Source: Paenibacillus qinlingensis
Lineage (GTDB): Bacteria; Bacillota; Bacilli; Paenibacillales; NBRC-103111
DNA: 64,000 bases
Assembly (NCBI RefSeq): GCF_013204845.1
Contig: NZ_JABMKY010000005.1
Span: 1-64,000, forward strand
Reading direction: 5' to 3'
Positions 1-8,497 of this stretch are shown here, piece after piece (the first letter of the stretch is position 1; every line of letters begins with the position of its first letter). The notes below the pieces were generated by a model. It ran no database searches. It saw only the letters and a program-made list of their open reading frames with translations, and was not told where the DNA came from. The translations under genes and the position numbers were made by a program.

Positions 1-4
1 AGTA

Positions 5-83
5 GAGCGTCCTCCTGGATGATGGAATTAAAGGGCTTTTGACCCGTAGCGTACTTCCATCGTACAGAGGCGCTCCTTTTTTT
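5..83 (+). terminator. Nested hairpin with T-run, probable terminator or small structured RNA end
   Basis: Three nested complementary segments are visible: GAGCG/CGCTC (5-9 with 71-75) extended by CCT/AGG, then GATGGAA/TTCCATC (21-27 with 55-61), then GGG/CCC near 33-44. The outer stem is followed by seven T at 77-83, so the structure reads as an intrinsic terminator for + strand transcription entering from the left of the window. It is larger and more layered than a simple terminator, so it could also be the 3' part of a structured RNA. Confidence 0.55.
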
Positions 84-192
84 ACAAAGCTGAAATTTAT
101 CCATCTACAGGAATCTAACGGAGAGTAACGTGGTATTCCTATTGGAAATCGTGGACTACAATGTTCATTGCCCTAACACGAGAAGGTGATCA

Positions 193-1308
193 CTAATATT
201 GTTCATATAGTTGTTGAATAACCGACGAAGGCTGCAGGTCAAGCTCTTGAAGCAGCAATTGCTTGTAGTGCTCGTAATGGTTATGTAGGGACTGATGATC
301 TCCTGTTGCTCCGTAGATATGCAACAGAAGAAGATTGGACTCTTCTTCAAATTCATTATGAGCTACAAGTTTTCTCGCAATTTGCGCCGCTTCCCTAAAT
401 TGCTGCCGAGTCAGTAACCAATTGGCGAGACGTTTGGCAAAGGAATCGTACATGATGGCCAACCGCTCATGTTCCACTGTTGCCCACACAAAGGAATTAT
501 TCTCGAACAGCTGCCCTGTAAACTGTTTCTCCAGATCGATGGCTGCTGTTATATTCCCTGCGTTGATATCAGATAGTTCCTTCACGTCCTGCTCAAATTG
601 AATAAAATCAACATCTGCTTGATCCAAGTCTATACGATACTGCTCTTGAGCTGAAATGACCATTTCCTTGAACCCGTGCGGTGACAACGCCTTCCTAAGT
701 TGATAAACTACCGTATTGAGGTAAGTTTCTGCATTCTTAAGTGGCCTCTCCGGGAAAATATCCTCCAAAATCCGGATTTTGGTTACGCTTCGCCCCCGGT
801 TAACGAGCAAATAGGCGAATAATTCCATGCTTTTTTTGGAAATCCATTTCACAGCACCCATTTGCTTCGTACTGGCCTCGAGGCAACCCATCCCCCGAAC
901 CGTCAGTCGAGGAAGTAAGAGATCGGCAGCATCATCATCCGAAGAAGCACTCTGTCTGCTCGTTGCTTGTGCAATTGTCTGGGCCAGTCGGTTTCTAGAA
1001 ATCGGCTTAACCATGTAGTCTAATGGATAGACATCGTAGGCATGAAGCGCAAACTCTGAATGTGAAGTAATAAACACGATGTCAAGTTCGGCACGAAGCG
1101 ATCGCAAGCGGCGGGCTAGCTCTAATCCGTTATCCTCAGCAATCTTAATGTCTAGAAATGCTAGATCCACATCCCCGTTCCGCACGAAGTCTAGTACTTC
1201 CTCTGCATGCTGGAAGCTGCCAACGAGCTCCACGCCTTCTATCGTTGCTAACATTCGCTTCATTACGAACAACATGGCAGGCTCATCGTCAACTATGAGA
1301 ACTTTCAT
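193..1308 (-). CDS. Response regulator with BTAD (SARP-type) output domain
   Basis: A cytoplasmic response regulator of 371 residues. Residues 1-120 form a receiver domain with acidic pocket VDDEP, phosphoacceptor Asp53 in AFLDIK, and the conserved Lys in the YMVKP motif. Next comes an OmpR-like winged helix (about 140-235, with WISKKSMELFAYLL) and a C-terminal bacterial transcriptional activator domain of TPR-like helices. It overlaps the 3' end of the kinase gene upstream by about 20 bases, so the two are co-transcribed and form a pair. I chose the ATG at 1308. A GTG one codon earlier (1311) is possible, since both sit behind a GAGGGG element. Targets are unknown. The divergent RCC1/SLH gene at 3283 is a candidate. 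Confidence 0.9.
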   Translation of the reverse strand: MKVLIVDDEPAMLFVMKRMLATIEGVELVGSFQHAEEVLDFVRNGDVDLAFLDIKIAEDNGLELARRLRSLRAELDIVFITSHSEFALHAYDVYPLDYMVKPISRNRLAQTIAQATSRQSASSDDDAADLLLPRLTVRGMGCLEASTKQMGAVKWISKKSMELFAYLLVNRGRSVTKIRILEDIFPERPLKNAETYLNTVVYQLRKALSPHGFKEMVISAQEQYRIDLDQADVDFIQFEQDVKELSDINAGNITAAIDLEKQFTGQLFENNSFVWATVEHERLAIMYDSFAKRLANWLLTRQQFREAAQIARKLVAHNEFEEESNLLLLHIYGATGDHQSLHNHYEHYKQLLLQELDLQPSSVIQQLYEQY

Positions 1309-3037
1309 CACGTTGTGCCCCTCTCATGGTGAAGTAAACGGTACTTCCTTGTCCTAATTGGCTCTCCACCCACATATTCCCGCCACTTCGCTGTACAAAC
1401 TGTCGGCTTACGAGAAGTCCAAGTCCTGCGCCTTTTTCTCCCATTGTGCCGGGTATTGAATGAATCTGCTTGTAGCTAAATAGCTGACGAGTCTGTTCCT
1501 CTTTCATACCCATCCCATTATCGCGGACAGAAATGATTACCATGTTTCCCGATATCTCATCTTGTATATGGATAGAACCGCCTAAACCAGTAAATTTAAT
1601 CGCGTTGGACAATAAATTGCGAATAATTAATCCAAGTGCTTCCCGATCCGCATACACCCGAGTGCCTAAGGTGATGTTATTATGCACCATAATCTGTTTG
1701 GCACCGCTTCTAATATGCAGTACATGGTAGCATTCCTCGACGACTTCAGATAATTCTAAGGACTGCGGACGAAGCGCCATGTCTTCCCGCTGGCTGCGAA
1801 ACCATTCTAACAAGTTAGCAGTCATACCGAGTGTATTACGAATCTGGTCTCCCAGCATCTCAACGATCTCCCGGTGTTCTGTACCGAAACTGTCTCGATC
1901 ATCTTCCAGCAATTCAACAAGTTGAAATTGCAAGGCCAGCGGACCCCGAATATCGTGCGACACGATCGTAAATAATTGATCTTTCAACAGGTTGAGCTGG
2001 GCAATCTGCTCCAGATTGCGCTGCTTCTCCGTAATATCAAAGATAAGCGAAATACTGCCTTCTCCCTGCCTGCGTAGTGTATGTAGTGGGTATACATTCA
2101 CACTGTAGATTCTTCTTTCTCCGCCCAGCCAAGCATCAATCTCTATATTGCCTTGTTGCATAGATTGGCATAACGTAGCCCAATCGGGCCAAGATGACAA
2201 TAGCTCCGAGATATTGCGACCGGAAATCGTTGCATAACCCAGCTCTGCAAACCAATGGGAAGCCTGTTTATTGTTATCAATAATCTTACCGGAAACATTC
2301 GCAATCAGAATACTCTCCTGCAGTGTATCAAGGACAATATTTCTGGCAAAAGGAGTGAGAGAAAAGAACTTGTACCGCAGTATAATGATTAGGACTAGCA
2401 TGCCTAAGAAACCACAGTAGACCGACAATGGAAGTAACCATGACGACCATTCCGATTTAAATAATTTCACAATCTCGATGATAAACGTGAATGAGATCAG
2501 AAACAGAACCCACATCCCTGGGCTACGCAAATCTTTACGGGTATTCCGTATATACTGAAACAGAAAATAAAAACATACAGCCAAGATACTATAACAAATC
2601 ATCGCGTAAGTAATAGAATAGATGGTTTTCGTTGTTAATAAATGACCATTAAAGAGTTCAATTTTACGATAGATTATATGAAGGTCTGCATCTAGCCACA
2701 TCAGCATGGACCAAGTTGCGAATAACACGAACATCACAATCTTCCCTCGTGCGCGTAATAACTTATCATAGGCGACCAATTCAAGTACGAACAAGACAAA
2801 AAAAGGGACCATTAAATTTAACGCTGTTTGATGAATATTGCGGAAGAAAAGTTTCCCCATTAAGCTATAACTGTTACCCTCGCAAATCACACCACTTGCA
2901 TAAATAATCCGGCATCCGATTACACCGATCAGATAGTTGATACCGCGCTCTTTTCTAAACCCATACACAAAGAAAAAGATGATACACATCATAATCACGG
3001 AAGCAATCATAAAAATATGTTGAATAGTTGTAGTCAT
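1289..3037 (-). CDS. Membrane histidine kinase with N-terminal 7TM sensor and PAS domain
   Basis: A sensor kinase of 582 residues. The first 230 residues or so hold about seven hydrophobic segments, typical of the 7TM domain of histidine kinases. A PAS-like domain follows (about 235-345), then HisKA with the H-box TIVSHDIRGP (His361), then an HATPase domain with N-box RNLLSNAIKF, G1-box DNGMGM and G2-box GAGLGL. All catalytic boxes are intact. The start ATG at 3037 has AAGGAATC about 8 bases upstream. The gene is followed by the BTAD response regulator with a short overlap, giving a two-gene signalling operon. The signal is not known. The 7TM family often senses small diffusible ligands, but that is family knowledge, not visible here. 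Confidence 0.92.
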   Translation of the reverse strand: MTTTIQHIFMIASVIMMCIIFFFVYGFRKERGINYLIGVIGCRIIYASGVICEGNSYSLMGKLFFRNIHQTALNLMVPFFVLFVLELVAYDKLLRARGKIVMFVLFATWSMLMWLDADLHIIYRKIELFNGHLLTTKTIYSITYAMICYSILAVCFYFLFQYIRNTRKDLRSPGMWVLFLISFTFIIEIVKLFKSEWSSWLLPLSVYCGFLGMLVLIIILRYKFFSLTPFARNIVLDTLQESILIANVSGKIIDNNKQASHWFAELGYATISGRNISELLSSWPDWATLCQSMQQGNIEIDAWLGGERRIYSVNVYPLHTLRRQGEGSISLIFDITEKQRNLEQIAQLNLLKDQLFTIVSHDIRGPLALQFQLVELLEDDRDSFGTEHREIVEMLGDQIRNTLGMTANLLEWFRSQREDMALRPQSLELSEVVEECYHVLHIRSGAKQIMVHNNITLGTRVYADREALGLIIRNLLSNAIKFTGLGGSIHIQDEISGNMVIISVRDNGMGMKEEQTRQLFSYKQIHSIPGTMGEKGAGLGLLVSRQFVQRSGGNMWVESQLGQGSTVYFTMRGAQRDESSHS

Positions 3038-3226
3038 TGAATAGATTCCTTATGTTTGACTTAAAGAGATTCATCTACCAGCTCACCAGCGCTCTCTTTC
3101 TATATATCGACCGTAAAGGTAGTTTCCATAAGGCTTTGAATGGCGATATAGTTGGCTTACTAGTTGCCAGGCACTATTCCTCTTCGTTTCTTTCATAATT
3201 CTTTCAGAGCGTGCTGTTACTATGAA

Positions 3227-3255
3227 TTGAAACTGATTGAAGATGATTGTTCAAT
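3227..3255 (+). promoter_or_regulatory. Candidate sigma-A promoter for the RCC1/SLH gene
   Basis: TTGAAA at 3227-3232 and TTCAAT at 3250-3255 are separated by 17 bases. This is a fair match to TTGACA/TATAAT with three mismatches in total. It lies just upstream of the ribosome binding site AAGGAGAGAG that serves the GTG start at 3283. Seen by eye only. Confidence 0.35.
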
Positions 3256-3282
3256 AATGTCGGATGAAGGAGAGAGTACATA

Positions 3283-6200
3283 GTGTTAACGTTGAATGTA
3301 AACTGGAGAAGAATCGTGTATCTTGTTTTGAGCTTGGTAGTGTTGTTCAGCACTATTGTTCCATTCGGTGTGCAATCAGTCTCCGCTTCACAAGATGGGA
3401 TGAGAAGTTTGGCAGGTATACAGGTCTCAGCAGGAGAAAAGCACTCTCTTGCATTAAAAGCAGATGGCACGGTCGTCGCGTGGGGTAACAACACGAAAGG
3501 CCAAACAACCGTGCCAGTGGGCATGAGTGGTGTGATGTCGATTGCCGCAGGATGGCAATATTCGCTGGCGTTGAAATCGGACGGTACAGTTGTCGGATGG
3601 GGAGATAATACGGAAGGCCAAAGAACAGTCCCGGGTGGCCTGAGCGGTGTGATAGCGATTGCCGCAGGATGGCAACATTCGCTGGCGTTGAAATCAGATG
3701 GTACTGTCGTTGGATGGGGAAATAATGATGAGGGTCAAGCCAGTGTACCGAGTGGTCTGACCGATGTGGTAGCGATATCCGCAGGACGGCTGCATTCGCT
3801 AGCGCTGAAATCAGATGGTACCGTCGTCGCGTGGGGAAATAATGATGAGGGTCAAGTCAGCGTGTTAGTGGGTCTGAACAATGTGGTGGCGATTGCAGCG
3901 GGGGCGTTTCATTCGCTCGCACTGAAATCGAATGGCACGGTCGTCGCTTGGGGATTAGATAATCATAATCAATCGAGTGTGCCGGCAGGCTTGGAGGATG
4001 TGGTGTCAGTAGCTGCAGGAGAAAAACATTCGCTTGCACTGAAATCGGATGGTACCATCATCGGATGGGGAGACAATACGGAAGGCCAATTGACCGTGAC
4101 GGTAGGCCTGAGCGACGCAATAGCAATCTCCGCAGGGGGGAAGCATTCACTTGCGTTCAAATCGGACGGCACAGTCGTTGCTTGGGGAGACGGCAGTGAC
4201 AGTAAGACAACTGTTCCGGTGGGGCTATCTTCGCCAATCAAAGGAAATGGCATCTCGGCAGGGTTAAATTCTTCGCTAGCGCTGAAATCAGATGGCACCG
4301 TCGCTGGTTGGGGGCTCAATATTGGTGGTCAAGCAACCGTACCGAATGGACTGAACAACGTAGTGGACATCTCTGCTGGTGGCTACCATTCACTTGCCCT
4401 GAAGTCGGATGGCACCGTCGTCGTCTGGGGAAGTAATATTGATGGTCAAAAAAGCGTGCCTGGCGGATTGAGCAGCGTCGTGGCAATCTCCGCGGGAGCG
4501 AGACATTCGCTAGCGCTGAAATCAGACGGTACCGTTGTCGCCTGGGGGGGGAATACTGACGGTCAAAGCACCGTGCCGGTTGGTCTGAAAGATGTGGTGG
4601 CGATTGCCGCAGGAGGTACGCCATCGAGTTCTTTTGAGGTGAGTCATTCGTTGGCTTTGAAATCGGATGGCACCGTCGTCGCATGGGGAAGCAACTTTCC
4701 TAGTAACCAAAGTATCGTGCCAGTCGGTCTGAGCGGAGTGGTGGCGATCGCTGCAGGGGACTCCCATTCGCTAGCGCTGAAATCAGACGGTACAATTGTT
4801 GCCTGGGGGCACAATACGCTTGGTCAAATAACTGTGCCTAGCGGACTGAACGGCGTGGTGGCGATCGCTGCAGGAGACTCCCATTCGCTAGCACTGAAAT
4901 CAGACGGTACCGTCGTTGCTTGGGGAAACAGCGCTTCTGGTCTAAGCAGTATACCTAGCGGACTGAACGGCGTGGTGGCGATCGCAGCGGGAGCATACCA
5001 TTCACTTGCAATAAAAGCAGATGGCACGATCGTCGGATGGGGGCGTGACAATTTTAGTCAACGGACCGCTCCAGGAGATGCCAAGCTGAGCGGCTTAACT
5101 TTGCAGGAAGGGAACTTTACAGAAGCCTTTAACCCCACCGTCACGGCTTACACGTATTATTATGACGGTCACTCGCAGCCTAGTGTCCATGTAACACCGA
5201 TCCTTGCGGACACGGGTCAAACAGTCATGTACGTGAACAATGAGCTGTTGCCAAGTGGCGGCACGAAGACGATTAACCTAGCAGGAGTAACCACGGACAC
5301 GGTTATCCCAGTGCGTGTCGAGCCCTATTTGCTGCCCAGTCAAACGTATACAATTACACTAGAGATTGATGAAACGCCTCCGAGTGTGCAGTTTGGTACG
5401 AATGGACGTATAGACGCGGCGAAAACGGCAGCAACCGTGGTAACGGTTAGCGATACGCAAAGTGGTGTAGATACTACCTCACTGACTTATGCGTGGACAC
5501 AAGGATTAGCGGCTCCGACAAGTGGCTGGTCGACCTTCAGCAATTTGGATACGTTTAGCCAGACAAGCGGGGATGGCAACTGGTACTTGCATATTCGTGC
5601 AACAGACAATGTGGGCAATGTGAAGGATGCTGTTTCAAGCCCATTTGTACTGGATAATACGGCACCAACAACAACACTATCCAGTTCAGCAAGCGGTACT
5701 GTAAACGCCGCCTTTCTGGTAACGATTACCTTTAGCGAAGGCGTTAATGGCTTGGCTGAGAATGAGCTTGTCGTCGGAAATGGCACAGCATCAGATTTAG
5801 TTTCTGTAAGTGCGGCTACCTACACAGCGAGTATTACGCCAATGACGAGTGGTCAGGTTGTGACAGTAGCGGTTGGAGCTGCGGCAGCAGCCGATGCGGT
5901 AGGGAATGACAATACAGCGTCTAATACGTTGAGCTTACTGTACGATACGACGCAGCCTGTTGTTGCTTTTGGCGGCTTCACAGATCAACAACAATTTGCT
6001 ACACCCCCAGATGAAGTATCCGTTTCAGTCAGCGAGGCCGTATACTGGATCGCTGGAGGAGCCCAGCTCACAGCGGCAAATGCGCTTTCGCTGATCAGTA
6101 TGAAGAAGGACGGGAGCAGCTTCTCCACTTTTACGCCAAGCTATGACGAGCCTTCTCGAACATTTACTCTAAGCTTTAATGGCATGCTGGATGATGGTGT

Positions 6201-7458
6201 ATACGAGGTTATTGTTGCTGGGAATGTGGTTAAGAACGTCATTCACAATACGCTTGACGCAGCCAATGCCAGCTTCATCGTTGCTGTGCCTGCGGTGATA
6301 AGTATATCTGCCAATACGGTAAGCTTACCGAGTGCCGGAGGCAGTACAACGGTTACAGTGACAGGCACCAACCTAATCGGGCAGACGCTCAAGGTCTACG
6401 TTGACGGCGTTGAAGCAGAGGCGGCAACAGTCAGTAGTAATACGAACGCAGAAGCAACCATTACTCTTCCTTACAATGGGACTCAGTCTGTTAGAAATCA
6501 TAGTTTAACTGTTTATCTGAACGGCGTAGAAGTTACAGGCCAAGAAGTTGGGGTTACAGTAAGTGCAGCGCCGTCTCAGGAAATATCTCTATCCAGCAAT
6601 GCTGAGTTGGCTAAATTAACCGTGGATATCTCAGGCAAGCCACTGGGCCTATCGCCTGCATTCACACCCGGGACTAGAATGTATACAGCAGAGACAGATG
6701 CTGAACAGGTCGAGCTGCACTTAGCTTCATCTGACTCCAGCGCAATTATTAAATTGCTGGGTGAACGTGTAGGCGAGACAAGTACCGTTCCATTAGTAAT
6801 AGGATCCAATGTTCTGAAGATTGCGGTTCAAGCTGAGGATGGAACTGTGGCAAACTATACGCTAACAATTAATCGTATGGCTCCATCAGTTCCATCGACG
6901 CCATCGGCCTCAGGGTGTCCGTTTACGGATATTGGGAAGCATTGGGCTAAGCTGGAGATTTGTGAGGCGGCAGAGCTGGGAATTGTGGTTGGCGTGAGTG
7001 CTGACACTTTCGTGCCTGATGGTTATGTAACGCGGACGGAATTTGCCGCCATGCTGCTTAGAGCTCTTCGAATTGACAAGAGCAACGACGAGGGCGATCT
7101 TCCTTTCAGCGATAAGAACAGCATTCCGGAATGGGCGCGCACGACGATCTGGACAGCAGTAGACAAAGGGATTCTCGATGGGTATTCAGACGGGACATTA
7201 AAGCCGAATCAGACAGTAAATCGGACAGAGATGGCTGCGATGGTCGCTAAAGTGATGAATTGGAACGCTAGTAATGAGAAAAGCCTAGCCTTCGCTGATG
7301 AGGCAAGCATTCCAGCTTGGGCCAAGGCTCATGTTGAAACAATCCGTGAACGAGGGATTCTGGTCGGACGGGCAGGGAATCAATTCGTGCCAAATGGCGT
7401 TGCAACAAGAGCGGAAGCTGCCGTCATGCTTTTACGGTTTTGGAAATTTCTTAAGTAA
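3283..7458 (+). CDS. Secreted RCC1-repeat, Ig-like and S-layer homology (SLH) surface protein
   Basis: A surface protein of 1391 residues with a GTG start behind AAGGAGAGAG. Residues 1-36 are a signal peptide (WRR, a long hydrophobic core, then VSAS). Residues 46-595 or so contain 14 RCC1-like repeats of about 37-45 residues, each with HSLALKSDGTVVAWG. RCC1 repeats build seven-bladed propellers. Residues 602-696 and 1107-1200 resemble the cadherin-like beta-sandwich domain, and between them lie bacterial Ig-like domains (ETPPSVQF, TTQPVVAF). Three SLH domains fill 1212-1391 (CPFTDIGKHWA, PFSDKNSIPEWA, FADEASIPAWA), so it is likely tethered to secondary cell-wall polymer. The ligand of the propeller region is unknown. 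It may bind glycans or another surface partner. Confidence 0.92.
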   Translation: MLTLNVNWRRIVYLVLSLVVLFSTIVPFGVQSVSASQDGMRSLAGIQVSAGEKHSLALKADGTVVAWGNNTKGQTTVPVGMSGVMSIAAGWQYSLALKSDGTVVGWGDNTEGQRTVPGGLSGVIAIAAGWQHSLALKSDGTVVGWGNNDEGQASVPSGLTDVVAISAGRLHSLALKSDGTVVAWGNNDEGQVSVLVGLNNVVAIAAGAFHSLALKSNGTVVAWGLDNHNQSSVPAGLEDVVSVAAGEKHSLALKSDGTIIGWGDNTEGQLTVTVGLSDAIAISAGGKHSLAFKSDGTVVAWGDGSDSKTTVPVGLSSPIKGNGISAGLNSSLALKSDGTVAGWGLNIGGQATVPNGLNNVVDISAGGYHSLALKSDGTVVVWGSNIDGQKSVPGGLSSVVAISAGARHSLALKSDGTVVAWGGNTDGQSTVPVGLKDVVAIAAGGTPSSSFEVSHSLALKSDGTVVAWGSNFPSNQSIVPVGLSGVVAIAAGDSHSLALKSDGTIVAWGHNTLGQITVPSGLNGVVAIAAGDSHSLALKSDGTVVAWGNSASGLSSIPSGLNGVVAIAAGAYHSLAIKADGTIVGWGRDNFSQRTAPGDAKLSGLTLQEGNFTEAFNPTVTAYTYYYDGHSQPSVHVTPILADTGQTVMYVNNELLPSGGTKTINLAGVTTDTVIPVRVEPYLLPSQTYTITLEIDETPPSVQFGTNGRIDAAKTAATVVTVSDTQSGVDTTSLTYAWTQGLAAPTSGWSTFSNLDTFSQTSGDGNWYLHIRATDNVGNVKDAVSSPFVLDNTAPTTTLSSSASGTVNAAFLVTITFSEGVNGLAENELVVGNGTASDLVSVSAATYTASITPMTSGQVVTVAVGAAAAADAVGNDNTASNTLSLLYDTTQPVVAFGGFTDQQQFATPPDEVSVSVSEAVYWIAGGAQLTAANALSLISMKKDGSSFSTFTPSYDEPSRTFTLSFNGMLDDGVYEVIVAGNVVKNVIHNTLDAANASFIVAVPAVISISANTVSLPSAGGSTTVTVTGTNLIGQTLKVYVDGVEAEAATVSSNTNAEATITLPYNGTQSVRNHSLTVYLNGVEVTGQEVGVTVSAAPSQEISLSSNAELAKLTVDISGKPLGLSPAFTPGTRMYTAETDAEQVELHLASSDSSAIIKLLGERVGETSTVPLVIGSNVLKIAVQAEDGTVANYTLTINRMAPSVPSTPSASGCPFTDIGKHWAKLEICEAAELGIVVGVSADTFVPDGYVTRTEFAAMLLRALRIDKSNDEGDLPFSDKNSIPEWARTTIWTAVDKGILDGYSDGTLKPNQTVNRTEMAAMVAKVMNWNASNEKSLAFADEASIPAWAKAHVETIRERGILVGRAGNQFVPNGVATRAEAAVMLLRFWKFLK
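3418..5078 (+). repeat. 14 in-frame RCC1-type coding repeats
   Basis: Units of roughly 114-135 bases recur 14 times inside the coding sequence, with a common core reading GCTGAAATCAGATGG followed by ACCGTCGT. Units 12 and 13 are nearly identical at DNA level over GGCGTGGTGGCGATCGC, which suggests recent duplication. This is protein-repeat DNA, not a CRISPR array. Recombination between units could change the repeat number. Confidence 0.85.
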
Positions 7459-7608
7459 TACGATAGCACGTAAGTAGAAGCTGTCCCAGTCTGTCTACGT
7501 AATGACATTACGGGTAGCCCCGCCTTAGAATCATACAAAAAAACGTAGAATTGGCATTGGTAGATTGCCGAGCATCCCTGTAAACTTAGAAGCAAAGGGG
7601 GATTGTCT

Positions 7609-8349
7609 ATGTTTTTGGATAGTAAGCTTGTCGTTGAACATCCAGCTTTGATTTCGTTTTGGGACTTTCAAGGAGAAGATGATCTCGCAGCCCAAGGGCC
7701 ATATGCGTACAGACTTGAGGAGATGACGGAAGACATAGCTCGTCCTACAGATGGCGTGTTTGGCCCGAAATCGCTATCGATTGAGCTTGGTCAATGGCTT
7801 CGGATCCCGCGCGCGGAATGTCCAGCACTGAACTTTCACGGTTATGGCGTGAAGATGACGATCATAGCGTGGATTAAACGGAAGTCTATTGAATCCGGTC
7901 ATTGCCAAGCGGTTGCTGGCATGTGGAATGAAACGCAGAGGCAGAGACAGTATTGTCTATTCTTGAATCTGAGGATTTGGGACAGTGCAGAGCAAGTTTG
8001 TGGTCACGTTTCCTGTAGCGGAGGTCCCACACCGGGTCATCCATACTGCATGACTTCGGCGATCGGAGCAACTCCGGTACGGACTGACGAGTGGGTCCAG
8101 GTGGCATTTACCTATGACGGTTGTTTCTCCAAGGTGTATCTCGATGGAACGCTTGACGCTAGGCTTGCGTTTAACCCGTTTCCCTACTTCCATGGGATCT
8201 ACGATGGTGGAGAGAACGGATCCGATTTCACGGTTGGCGCTGTCCACCGGTCTGGCGAGATGGGCAATTTCTTCGCTGGTTCGCTTGGAGGTTTGGCTGT
8301 GTATGGGGACGTACTCAGCGAAAAGGATTTGTTGGCACTGGTGCCGTAG
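7609..8349 (+). CDS. Stand-alone LamG / concanavalin A-like lectin fold protein
   Basis: A protein of 246 residues made of one LamG-like jelly roll. Visible family features are WDFQG near the start, MTIIAWIKRKS, WVQVAFTYDG, KVYLDGTLDA and FAGSLGGLAVYG, which together outline a laminin-G/pentraxin-like domain. It has no signal peptide, so it should be cytoplasmic unless exported by another route. I prefer the ATG at 7609 because AAAGGGGGA lies about 8 bases upstream. A TTG two codons earlier (7603) is too close to that element. It follows the SLH protein by 150 bases and is closed by a strong terminator. Its role, perhaps binding or processing a glycan, is not determined. Confidence 0.8.
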   Translation: MFLDSKLVVEHPALISFWDFQGEDDLAAQGPYAYRLEEMTEDIARPTDGVFGPKSLSIELGQWLRIPRAECPALNFHGYGVKMTIIAWIKRKSIESGHCQAVAGMWNETQRQRQYCLFLNLRIWDSAEQVCGHVSCSGGPTPGHPYCMTSAIGATPVRTDEWVQVAFTYDGCFSKVYLDGTLDARLAFNPFPYFHGIYDGGENGSDFTVGAVHRSGEMGNFFAGSLGGLAVYGDVLSEKDLLALVP

Positions 8350-8392
8350 TGATCTGTTTTAAGCTAAATCTATAGCGACCACACTGCTTTGG

Positions 8393-8423
8393 ACCTGCCC
8401 GACATGTAGTCGGGCAGGTTTTT
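8393..8423 (+). terminator. Intrinsic terminator after the LamG gene
   Basis: Perfect 11-base arms (ACCTGCCCGAC at 8393-8403, GTCGGGCAGGT at 8409-8419) enclose a 5-base loop and run into TTTTT. Confidence 0.9.
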
Positions 8424-8424
8424 C

Positions 8425-8440
8425 AATTGTTGTAACAATT
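8425..8440. promoter_or_regulatory. Candidate operator palindrome upstream of importer locus 1
   Basis: AATTGTT and AACAATT (8425-8431, 8434-8440) form a perfect 7-base inverted repeat with a 2-base spacer. It lies just after the terminator and about 58 bases before the kinase start. A dimeric regulator could bind here, but no regulator is assigned. Confidence 0.3.
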
Positions 8441-8497
8441 CTCCTTTAATCTAGACAGGTTTCGGATTAGAATGATGAAAAAAGGAGGTAGGCCAAT

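Noticed and set aside
3969-4319. Minus-strand open frames across the RCC1 repeats (also 3204-3524, 4316-4684, 4522-4767)
   Set aside because: They are antisense shadows of the repetitive coding sequence, have low-complexity repeats of their own and no ribosome binding site.
3418-5078. Possible CRISPR-like regular repeats
   Set aside because: Units are in frame, over 110 bases long and encode RCC1 blades. There are no short identical repeats with unique spacers.
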